DNA from: JBEVMS01 sp040508515
Lineage (GTDB): Bacteria > Pseudomonadota > Gammaproteobacteria > Xanthomonadales > Rhodanobacteraceae
Assembly (NCBI GenBank): GCA_040508515.1
Contig: JBEVMS010000103.1
Span: 1 to 25,558 of the forward strand
DNA length: 25,558 nucleotides
Direction of reading: 5' to 3'
Below, piece after piece: positions 17,739 to 24,018 of this stretch. Each line of letters begins with the position of its first letter. Positions within the stretch are counted from its first letter, which is position 1. The notes under the pieces were generated by a model that saw nothing but the letters and a program-made list of their open reading frames with translations, made no database searches and had not been told where the DNA came from. The translations under genes and the position numbers were made by a program.

Positions 17739-18598
17739 GTCTTAAGGCAGCTTTTATTGGATTGGGCGCGATGGGCGCGTCGATGGCCGGCCATTTGCAC
17801 GCGCGCGGCCTGCTGGTGGCAGTGGCCAATCGCAGCCACGCCAAGGCCGAGCAACTGGCCGCGCAATTGGGCGTCAGCGCACCGACGCAACTGGCCGAGC
17901 TGGCCGCGCAGTGCGATGTGATCGCGCTGTGCGTCAGCGCCGACGCCGATGTGTTGGGCGTGGTCGAGGCGCTGCTGCCGGGACTTAAGCCCGGTAGCGT
18001 GGTGATCGATCACTCCACCGTGGCGCCGGCCACCGCGCAAAAGGCCGCGCTGCGGCTGGCCGAGGTCGGGGCGTATTTCCTCGACGCGCCGGTGTCCGGC
18101 GGCGTGGAAGGGGCCAAGAACGGCAAGCTGTCAGTGATGGTCGGCGGTGAGGTGGACGTGCTCGAACGCGCGCGCCCGGTGCTGGAAGCCTACGGCACTC
18201 GGATCGTCCACATGGGCAAGGTCGGCGCCGGACAGGCGACCAAGGCGGTCAATCAGGTGCTGGTCGCCGGCATCGCCCAAGGCGTCACCGAAGGACTTGC
18301 GCTGGGCGAGGCGCTGGGGCTGGACCCGGAGCGGCTGATCCCGGTGCTGGCCAGCGGCGCCGCCGGCAGCTGGTTCCTGGAAAAGCGCGGCGCCAGCATG
18401 CTGCGCAACGAGTTCAGCGTCGGCTTCAAGCTGGCCTTGCTGCACAAGGATCTGGGCATCGTGCGCGGCATCGCCGAACAAGCCGGCAGTGATCGCAGCG
18501 TGATCGAACGCGCGCTGGCCGACTACGCCACGCTGATGGTGCAAGGCCATGGCGATGAGGACATCTCGGCGCTGATTCGGCTCAAGCGGCCGGCCTGA
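17735..18598 (+). CDS. NAD(P)-dependent beta-hydroxyacid dehydrogenase (GarR/MmsB family)
   Basis: The 287-residue protein belongs to the 3-hydroxyisobutyrate / tartronate semialdehyde reductase family. It starts with the nucleotide site FIGLGAMGASMAGHL and has the substrate-binding segment DAPVSGGVEGAKNGKLSVMVGG. The catalytic Lys170 lies in GAGQATKAVNQVLVAG. The exact substrate cannot be decided from sequence: 3-hydroxyisobutyrate, tartronate semialdehyde or succinic semialdehyde are all used by relatives. The ATG overlaps the patatin stop (ATGA) and is the last gene before a strong terminator, so it closes the bdhA-patatin operon. No valine catabolism genes are adjacent, which argues mildly against MmsB. 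Confidence 0.88.
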   Translation: MSLKAAFIGLGAMGASMAGHLHARGLLVAVANRSHAKAEQLAAQLGVSAPTQLAELAAQCDVIALCVSADADVLGVVEALLPGLKPGSVVIDHSTVAPATAQKAALRLAEVGAYFLDAPVSGGVEGAKNGKLSVMVGGEVDVLERARPVLEAYGTRIVHMGKVGAGQATKAVNQVLVAGIAQGVTEGLALGEALGLDPERLIPVLASGAAGSWFLEKRGASMLRNEFSVGFKLALLHKDLGIVRGIAEQAGSDRSVIERALADYATLMVQGHGDEDISALIRLKRPA

Positions 18599-18603
18599 TC
18601 GGC

Positions 18604-18621
18604 TGCCGGCTTCGGCCGGCA
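18604..18621 (+). other. UUCG tetraloop hairpin
   Basis: TGCCGGC (18604-18610), loop TTCG, and GCCGGCA (18615-18621) form a perfect 7-bp stem closed by C-G on a UUCG loop, an unusually stable RNA hairpin. It sits 5 bases after the dehydrogenase stop and just before the terminator, and may protect the mRNA 3' end. Confidence 0.7.
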
Positions 18622-18631
18622 TGGGCGCATC

Positions 18632-18662
18632 AAAAAGGCCGCCTCGATGGGCGGCCTTTTTT
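18632..18662. terminator. Strong bidirectional Rho-independent terminator
   Basis: AAAAAGGCCGCC (18632-18643) and its complement (18650-18661) form a perfect 12-bp stem with a 6-base loop. A T run lies on the plus strand and, by symmetry, on the minus strand. It serves the plus-strand bdhA operon and the minus-strand SPOR gene, whose stop is at 18681. Confidence 0.93.
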
Positions 18663-18680
18663 GTGCCGACCGTGGCGTAC

Positions 18681-19385
18681 CTACTTGCCTTCTTTCAGCG
18701 CGATCGCATTGATCCCGGCGCTGGACAGGCGCTGGCGCGCCGCTTCCAATTGGGTGGCCGAGCCGAACGGGCCTAGGCGTACCCGATGGAAGGTCTGCCC
18801 GTTGACCACCACGTCTTGCACGTTGGCGACGAAACCTTGCAGCGCCAAGCGCGCCTTCAAGCTCTCCGCATCGCCGGCGCTGGGGAACGCGCCGACCTGC
18901 AACAGATAGCCGCCGGCGGCGCTGGGCGGCGGTACCGCGGCCGCCGGTGCGGCGGCGATCGGTTGGCTGACCGCCGCTGGCGCATTCGTCGGCGCGTTGG
19001 CAACAGCCGGTGACGTCGGTTGCTGCGCCGCGGCCTGCTGGCTCTGCTGCTCGGCCTTCACCTGCGCCTTGATCTCGGCATCGGGGATGCGTACGTCTTT
19101 TTCCGACAGCACCGAGTAGAAGTCGTATTGCGGCTTCTTCGGCTTGGGCTCGGCGTCGCTCTGATCGGCCACGCCCGGTTCGCTGCCGCGCTCGGCGGTG
19201 GCCTGCGGATTGGGTTGCGGCCCGCTGGGCGCCATCGGCAGCAGCGAGCGATGACTGAGCACCGCCATCACCAAGCCGCCGACCGCGATTCCGATGATCG
19301 CCCAGCCCCAGGCGGGAAAACCGCCACTTTTGTTGCGTACGGCTTGTCGGCTCTTGGCCTTGCCGGTGCCCTTGCGTGCTGCCAT
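18681..19385 (-). CDS. SPOR-domain protein (FtsN-like)
   Basis: The 234-residue protein has a short basic cytoplasmic N-terminus (MAARKGTGKAKSRQAVRNK) and one membrane helix (about 24-43). A periplasmic segment follows with YDFYSVLSEKDVRIPD, and then a long Ala/Gln/Pro-rich linker. A C-terminal SPOR domain (about 158-234, starting GGYLLQVGAFPSAGDAE) ends the protein. SPOR domains bind denuded glycan strands at division sites. Topology and the motif F-Y-x-V-L match proteins annotated as FtsN-like in related bacteria, so a division role is likely but not shown. Its ATG shares one base with the argS stop (TAATG), so the two are translationally coupled. Confidence 0.9.
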   Translation of the reverse strand: MAARKGTGKAKSRQAVRNKSGGFPAWGWAIIGIAVGGLVMAVLSHRSLLPMAPSGPQPNPQATAERGSEPGVADQSDAEPKPKKPQYDFYSVLSEKDVRIPDAEIKAQVKAEQQSQQAAAQQPTSPAVANAPTNAPAAVSQPIAAAPAAAVPPPSAAGGYLLQVGAFPSAGDAESLKARLALQGFVANVQDVVVNGQTFHRVRLGPFGSATQLEAARQRLSSAGINAIALKEGK

Positions 19386-21073
19386 TACATGCTCTCCGGA
19401 GCGCTAAGGCCAAGCAGATCGAGGCCGTTCTTCAGAACTTGACGGGTCGCGACGATGAGCGCCAGGCGCGCATGGCGCAGCGCGACGTCGTCGACCAGGA
19501 ATGGGTGGGCGTTGTAGTAAGTATGCAAGGCGTTGGCCAGTTCGCGTAGCCAGATGGCAACCAGATGCGGCTCCAGATGAGTCGCGGCGGTCTGGACCAG
19601 TGTTGGATAATGCGCCAATTCGGTGAGCAGGATCTGCTCGTGTTCGGTGTCCAGCCGCGCCAGCGCGTCCAGGCCGGCGTCCCGGTCGTAGGTCAGGCCT
19701 TTTTCGGCGGCCTGACGCAGCACCGAGCAGATCCGTGCATGCGCGTACTGGATGTAGTAGACCGGGTTATCGTTGCTTTGCGAACGCGCCAGGTCGATAT
19801 CGAAGACTAGCTGCGAGTCAGCCTTGCGCGCGAGCAGGAAGTAACGCGTGGCGTCGCGGCCGACCTCATCGATCAACTCGCGCAAGGTGACGTAGGCGCC
19901 AGCGCGCTTGGAGAGTTTCACCTCCTCGCCGCCGCGCACCACGGTGACCATCTGGTGCAGCACGTACTCCGGCCAGCCCACCGGAATGCCCGCATCCAGC
20001 GCCTGCAAACCGGCCCTGACCCGTGCCAGACTGCCATGGTGATCGGAGCCCAGCTCGGTGATCGCGCGGCGGTAACCGCGCTGCCATTTGGACAGGTGAT
20101 AGGCCACGTCGGGCAGGAAATAGGTATAGCTGCCGTCGGACTTGCGCATCACCCGGTCTTTGTCGTCGCCGAAGTCGGTCGAGCGCAGCCACAGCGCGCC
20201 GCCTTCCTCGTAGGTGTGCCCGTGGGCGATCAGCTCGCGCAAGGTTTCCTCGACCTTGCCCTGGGTGTACAGCGACGACTCCAGGAAATACACGTCGAAG
20301 CCGACCCCGAAGGCTTTCAGATCCAAATCCTGTTCGCGGCGCAGGCTGGCCACGGCGAAGCGTCGGATCGCCGCCAGATCGTCGAGGTCGCCGCTGCCGC
20401 TGACGGTTTCGCCGTCGGCGCTGACCGATTCGCGATCCAGGTAGGCGCGCGCCACCTCGGCGATGTAGTCGCCGCGGTAGCCCGCTTCCGGCCAGTGGCT
20501 ATCGGCCGGGGTGATCCCGCGCGCGCGCGCCTGCACCGAAATGGCCAGGTTGGCGATCTGCACGCCGGCGTCGTTGTAGTAAAACTCGCGCGTGACGTTC
20601 CAGCCGGTGGCCGCCAGCAGACGGCTCAGGCAATCGCCGATCACCGCGGCGCGGCCATGGCCGACATGCAGGGGCCCGGTCGGATTGGCCGAGACGAACT
20701 CCACCCCGACGGTCTGGCCCGCGCCGCTGGTGCTGCGTCCGTAAGCGTCGCCTTCGGCGAAGATCCGCCGCATGTTGGCGTGGTAGGCGCCGACGCTGAG
20801 AAAAAAGTTGATGAACCCCGGGCCGGCGATCTCCGTTCGCGCGATCAAGTCGTTGGGCGGCAGCGCCGCCACCAGCCGCGCCGCCAGATCGCGCGGCGGG
20901 ACGCCCGCCGGTTTGGCCAGCAGCAGCGCGACATTGCTGGCGAAATCACCATGCGCACAGCTGCGCGAGCGCTCAACCGCAAAGGCGGGCGCTGGCAGAT
21001 CGGTGGGCAAGGTGGCGTTGGTGCGCAAGGCGGCTATGGCCTTGAGTACCAATTCTCGCAGCGGTTCTTTCAC
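19385..21073 (-). CDS. argS: Arginyl-tRNA synthetase
   Basis: ArgRS charges tRNA-Arg with arginine. The 562-residue protein carries the class I signatures: the HIGH motif in ANPTGPLHVGHGRAAVIGD and a KMSKS-equivalent VKLSKRAG. HGDFASNVALLLAKPAG in the N-terminal Add-1 domain and a C-terminal anticodon-binding helix bundle ending in ALIVATRQVLKNGLDLLGL complete the architecture. The start is taken as GTG 21073 (Val-Lys-Glu-Pro-Leu-Arg), which gives the standard length. The frame extends upstream to 21235, but that part is Arg/Pro-rich and unlike the family. No strong Shine-Dalgarno is visible. The long upstream region includes DnaA-box-like sites and an AT-rich palindrome that may belong to its promoter. 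Confidence 0.95.
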   Translation of the reverse strand: MKEPLRELVLKAIAALRTNATLPTDLPAPAFAVERSRSCAHGDFASNVALLLAKPAGVPPRDLAARLVAALPPNDLIARTEIAGPGFINFFLSVGAYHANMRRIFAEGDAYGRSTSGAGQTVGVEFVSANPTGPLHVGHGRAAVIGDCLSRLLAATGWNVTREFYYNDAGVQIANLAISVQARARGITPADSHWPEAGYRGDYIAEVARAYLDRESVSADGETVSGSGDLDDLAAIRRFAVASLRREQDLDLKAFGVGFDVYFLESSLYTQGKVEETLRELIAHGHTYEEGGALWLRSTDFGDDKDRVMRKSDGSYTYFLPDVAYHLSKWQRGYRRAITELGSDHHGSLARVRAGLQALDAGIPVGWPEYVLHQMVTVVRGGEEVKLSKRAGAYVTLRELIDEVGRDATRYFLLARKADSQLVFDIDLARSQSNDNPVYYIQYAHARICSVLRQAAEKGLTYDRDAGLDALARLDTEHEQILLTELAHYPTLVQTAATHLEPHLVAIWLRELANALHTYYNAHPFLVDDVALRHARLALIVATRQVLKNGLDLLGLSAPESM

Positions 21074-21206
21074 GGCTAAGGGAGGGGGCAGGCGGCGATG
21101 GACCGTTAATCCTAGCAGAGCACCCCAACCACGGCCTGAAGCCGCCCAGCGTCCGGCTGAGGTGGTCATTCGTTGTCGCCGAAGGGGAGGGCGTAGGCAA
21201 GCAGTC

Positions 21207-21227
21207 TGTGGATAACTCTGTGGGGAA
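21207..21227 (+). promoter_or_regulatory. Pair of DnaA-box-like sites
   Basis: TGTGGATAA (21207-21215) is an exact reverse complement of the consensus DnaA box TTATCCACA. TGTGGGGAA (21219-21227) follows 12 bases later in the same orientation with two mismatches. Both lie about 135 bases upstream of the argS start, next to an AT-rich stretch. A regulatory DnaA site is possible; chance cannot be excluded. Confidence 0.45.
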
Positions 21228-21283
21228 GATTTCATGCGCCTCGCCGCAGCGGCGCGATGAGCACGTAAAAAGCTGCGCCATAG

Positions 21284-21303
21284 GTTTTTAATTTATTAAA
21301 AAC
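21284..21303. promoter_or_regulatory. AT-rich 20-bp palindrome
   Basis: GTTTTTAAT (21284-21292) and ATTAAAAAC (21295-21303) are perfect inverted repeats around TT. This lies in an AT-rich patch of about 60 bases inside otherwise GC-rich sequence, between argS and the candidate RNA. It could be an operator or an upstream promoter element for either direction. Confidence 0.5.
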
Positions 21304-21354
21304 AATGCCTTGAATAATTTTTTTGACATCAGGAACTAACTCATGCCTACGAAC

Positions 21355-21549
21355 GGTATCAGGGCGAGATTGTGCATAAGTGCGTGTACCGCGAATGCCT
21401 ATGGCCCCGTCACTGCACTGTCACGGGGCCGACGGACAATAAACGGGCATCGCTGGCCTCCCCTCATCGATGCACTCAGGGTCATGCCAGCGACTCCCCC
21501 GAGGGCGTGATCACAGCGGCGCGGTGTTGTCACTGCGCCGCTTTTTTTT
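21355..21549 (+). ncRNA. Candidate orphan small RNA with three stem-loops
   Basis: The plus strand carries three hairpins. Hairpin 1 pairs GGCCCCGT (21403-21410) with 21423-21430. Hairpin 2 pairs TCGCTGGC (21450-21457) with 21486-21493, extended by CGGG/CCCG (21444-21447 with 21498-21501), and has C-rich loop sequence CTCCCCT (21458-21464). Hairpin 3 is the terminator at 21515-21549. No plus-strand protein gene lies upstream (argS runs away), so the terminator implies a separate transcript. TTGACA at 21323-21328 is a possible -35, but no good -10 is visible, so the 5' end is a guess. C-rich loops suggest pairing with Shine-Dalgarno sequences, as in some Xanthomonas sRNAs (inference). Open frames across it lack ribosome sites and protein-like composition. 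Confidence 0.6.
21515..21549 (+). terminator. Rho-independent terminator of the candidate RNA
   Basis: AGCGGCGC (21515-21522) pairs perfectly with 21535-21542, with further GTG/CAC pairing inside around a TTGT loop. Eight T's follow (21542-21549). The T tract is on the plus strand only, so it ends rightward transcription and not radC. Confidence 0.92.
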
Positions 21550-21557
21550 ATGCACGG

Positions 21558-22232
21558 TCATGAAAGCAGGCCGCGCTCTGCCAGCGATACCGGTGCGCCC
21601 ATGCCGATCACCAGGTGATCGAGCACGCGCACCCCGACCAGATCCAGCACCTGGCGCAACAACTGGGTGATCGCCCGATCCGCCGCACTGGGTTCGGCCA
21701 CACCCGATGGATGGTTGTGGGCGAAGATCACCGCGCTGGCGTTGTGGCGCAGGCAGGCTCGCACCACTTCGCGCGGATGCACGCTGGCGCCGTCGACGGT
21801 GCCGCGAAATAGCTCCTCGAACGCCAGCACGCGGTGGCGGTTGTCTAGATAGAGACAGCCGAACACCTCGTAGGGCAGGTCGCGTAGCCGTGCGCGCAGG
21901 TAGTCGGCGCTGTCACGCGGGTTTTGCAGCGCCGGGATGGCCTTGAGCTGCTCGCCCAGACAACGCCGGGCCAATTCAAGCGCGGCCAGCATGCGCGCCT
22001 GTTTGGCCGGGCCCAGCCCAACGGCGTGCTGCGCCGGCTCGGGGCGGTTGAGCAGGGCGACTAGGCCGCCACTGGCCGAAAGCAGTTCGCGGCCCAGTTG
22101 CACCGCGTCCTTGCCGCGGCTGCCGCTGCCCAGCAGTACCGCCAGCAGTTCGGCGTCGGAGAGGCCGGCGCTGCCTTGCGCCAGCAGTTTTTCGCGCGGT
22201 CGTTCGCCGCTGGGCCAGTCGCGGATGCTCAT
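21558..22232 (-). CDS. radC: RadC-family JAB/MPN-domain protein
   Basis: The 224-residue protein starts MSIRDWPSGERPREKLLAQG and has a helix-hairpin-helix-like N-terminal half (SDAELLAVLLGSGSRGKDAV). The C-terminal JAMM metalloprotease-like domain has the zinc motif HNHPSGVAEPSAAD and a glutamate in the preceding FEELFRGTVDGASVHPREV. It was once linked to DNA repair; the true function is unsettled, so the name is kept by convention. ATG 22232 gives family length; the much longer open frame to 23102 is antisense to coaBC and rejected. It is divergent from coaBC over 96 bases, the conserved radC/coaBC arrangement of proteobacteria. Confidence 0.95.
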   Translation of the reverse strand: MSIRDWPSGERPREKLLAQGSAGLSDAELLAVLLGSGSRGKDAVQLGRELLSASGGLVALLNRPEPAQHAVGLGPAKQARMLAALELARRCLGEQLKAIPALQNPRDSADYLRARLRDLPYEVFGCLYLDNRHRVLAFEELFRGTVDGASVHPREVVRACLRHNASAVIFAHNHPSGVAEPSAADRAITQLLRQVLDLVGVRVLDHLVIGMGAPVSLAERGLLS

Positions 22233-22328
22233 CCACCCAGCTTGCGAAATACACGAACGGCCAGGCAGCGGGCGGCGGGAGCGAATCCAGTAAGCTAGCG
22301 CTCTGCTGATTTGTGGGGTCCTTCTGAC

Positions 22329-23543
22329 ATGAGTCTTGCTCAACGCCGCATCCTGCTTGGCGTCTCTGGCGGCATCGCCGCCTACAAGGCGTGCGAACTG
22401 GTGCGCCGGCTGCGCGATCTGGATGCCCAGGTACGCGTGGTGATGACCGAGTCGGCCACCCATTTCGTCTCCGCGACGACTTTCCAGGCCTTGTCCGGGC
22501 AGCCGGTGCGGATGGCGCTGTGGGACGCGTCGGCCGAAGCGGCGATGGGACATATCGAGCTGGCGCGTTGGGCCGAGCGCATCCTTATCGCGCCGGCCAG
22601 CGCCGACCTGATCGCGCGACTGGCCACCGGCATGGCCAACGATCTGCTGACCACGCTGTGCCTGGCCAGCGCCGCGCCGCTGTATCTGGCGCCGGCCATG
22701 AACCAGCAGATGTGGGCGCACCCGGCGGTGCAGGCGAATGTCGCCAGTCTGCGCGCGCGCGGCGTCCACCTGTTGGGACCAGGCAGCGGCGAGCAGGCCT
22801 GCGGCGACGTCGGTGACGGTCGCATGCACGAGCCGCATCAATTGCGCGATGCGCTGCTCGCTTCGTTCGGCAGCGGATCGCTGGCCGGGCTGGAGGTGCT
22901 GGTGAGCGCGGGGCCGACCTACGAGGACATCGATCCGGTGCGCTTCATCGGCAACCGCAGCTCCGGCCAGATGGGCTTCGCGGTGGCGGCAGCGGCGGCG
23001 CAGGCCGGCGCGCGGGTGACTTTGGTGGCCGGGCCGGTGTGTCTGTCCACGCCCGCGGGCGTGCGCCGCCGCATCGACGTGCGTAGCGCGCAGGAAATGC
23101 ATCGCGCGGTGCTAGAGGCCGCGGTGAGCGCGGATATTTTCGTGGCGGCAGCAGCGGTGGGCGATTACCGCCCGGCGCAGCCGGCGACGCAGAAAGTAAA
23201 GAAGCAGGCCGGCACGCCGATGGCGCTGGAACTGACCGAGAATCCGGATATTCTGGCGAGCGTGGCGACCATGCCGCAGCGCCCGTTTCTGGTGGGCTTC
23301 GCCGCCGAAACGCATGATCTGGAACGCTATGCCCGCGACAAATTGCAACGCAAAGGGTTGGACATGATCGCCGCCAATCAGGTCGGCCCGGGCCAGGGTT
23401 TTGAGGCGGCCGACAACGCGCTCAGTCTGTATTGGGCCGACGGCACGCACGAGCTGCCTCGCGCCAGCAAATCAATCATCGCGGCGCAATTGATCGCGCA
23501 GGTGGCCGCGCGCTACCACGCCGTACGCGGTGCGCGCGCATGA
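22329..23543 (+). CDS. coaBC: Bifunctional phosphopantothenoylcysteine decarboxylase/synthase
   Basis: CoaBC couples cysteine to 4'-phosphopantothenate (CoaB) and decarboxylates the product (CoaC) in coenzyme A synthesis. The 404-residue protein has the flavin site GVSGGIAAYK. The decarboxylase residues His75 (GHIELARWAERI) and PAMN follow, with Cys158 in EQACGDVGDGRM. The CoaB half starts near SAGPTYEDIDPVRFIGNRSSGQMG and includes AAAVGDYRP followed by KVKK. ATG 22329 is chosen; an upstream TTG at 22311 is open but unneeded. Its stop overlaps dut (ATGA). The order coaBC-dut-algC matches Pseudomonas and Xanthomonas. Confidence 0.97.
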   Translation: MSLAQRRILLGVSGGIAAYKACELVRRLRDLDAQVRVVMTESATHFVSATTFQALSGQPVRMALWDASAEAAMGHIELARWAERILIAPASADLIARLATGMANDLLTTLCLASAAPLYLAPAMNQQMWAHPAVQANVASLRARGVHLLGPGSGEQACGDVGDGRMHEPHQLRDALLASFGSGSLAGLEVLVSAGPTYEDIDPVRFIGNRSSGQMGFAVAAAAAQAGARVTLVAGPVCLSTPAGVRRRIDVRSAQEMHRAVLEAAVSADIFVAAAAVGDYRPAQPATQKVKKQAGTPMALELTENPDILASVATMPQRPFLVGFAAETHDLERYARDKLQRKGLDMIAANQVGPGQGFEAADNALSLYWADGTHELPRASKSIIAAQLIAQVAARYHAVRGARA

Positions 23544-23995
23544 TCGAGGTGGAGCTGAAAATCCTCGATTCGCGCCTGGGCGATAGCATTCCCCTGCCGC
23601 AAGCGGCCACTCCCGGCAGCGCCGGCATGGATCTGCGCGCCGCGCTGGACGCGCCGCTGACCCTGGCACCGGGCGCCAGCGCGCTGGTGCCCAGCGGCAT
23701 CGCGATCCACATCGGCGATCCGGGCTGGTGCGGCTTGATCGTGCCGCGCTCGGGGTTGGGGCATAAGCATGGCTTGGTGATGGGCAATCTGGTCGGGGTG
23801 ATCGATGCCGACTACCAGGGTCCATTGATGATCTCGTGCTGGAATCGCGGCACGCAGCCTTACACCATCGCGGTCGGCGATCGCATCGCGCAATTGCTGC
23901 TGGTGCCGGTGGCGCAGGCGCGCTTGCGCACGGTGGAGGAATTCGCACCGTCGTCGCGTGGCGATGGCGGCTTCGGCTCGACTGGCGTCAGTTGA
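23540..23995 (+). CDS. dut: Deoxyuridine 5'-triphosphate nucleotidohydrolase (dUTPase)
   Basis: Dut hydrolyses dUTP to dUMP, keeping uracil out of DNA and feeding dTMP synthesis; it works as a homotrimer. All five motifs are visible in 151 residues: PGSAGMDLRA, PRSGLGHKHG, GNLVGVIDADYQGP with the catalytic Asp, GDRIAQLLL, and the flexible C-terminal RGDGGFGSTG that closes over the substrate. The ATG overlaps the coaBC stop by four bases, so translation is coupled. The next gene starts 23 bases after its stop. Confidence 0.97.
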   Translation: MIEVELKILDSRLGDSIPLPQAATPGSAGMDLRAALDAPLTLAPGASALVPSGIAIHIGDPGWCGLIVPRSGLGHKHGLVMGNLVGVIDADYQGPLMISCWNRGTQPYTIAVGDRIAQLLLVPVAQARLRTVEEFAPSSRGDGGFGSTGVS

Positions 23996-24018
23996 TCACC
24001 AGCGGCAAGGGGTCGCGC

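Noticed and set aside
19955..21079. 374-codon plus-strand frame opposite argS, and similar long frames opposite speE, speA and the dehydrogenase genes
   Set aside because: They lie exactly over well-identified genes and have shadow-type composition and no family motifs.
21207..21330. A chromosomal or plasmid replication origin
   Set aside because: There is only one perfect DnaA box and no dnaA, dnaN, gyrB, rep or parB gene nearby, so I report the sites but not an origin.
21372..21670. Small plus-strand ORFs across the argS-radC spacer
   Set aside because: They run through the hairpins or past the terminator, have no ribosome site, and show no protein-like pattern.
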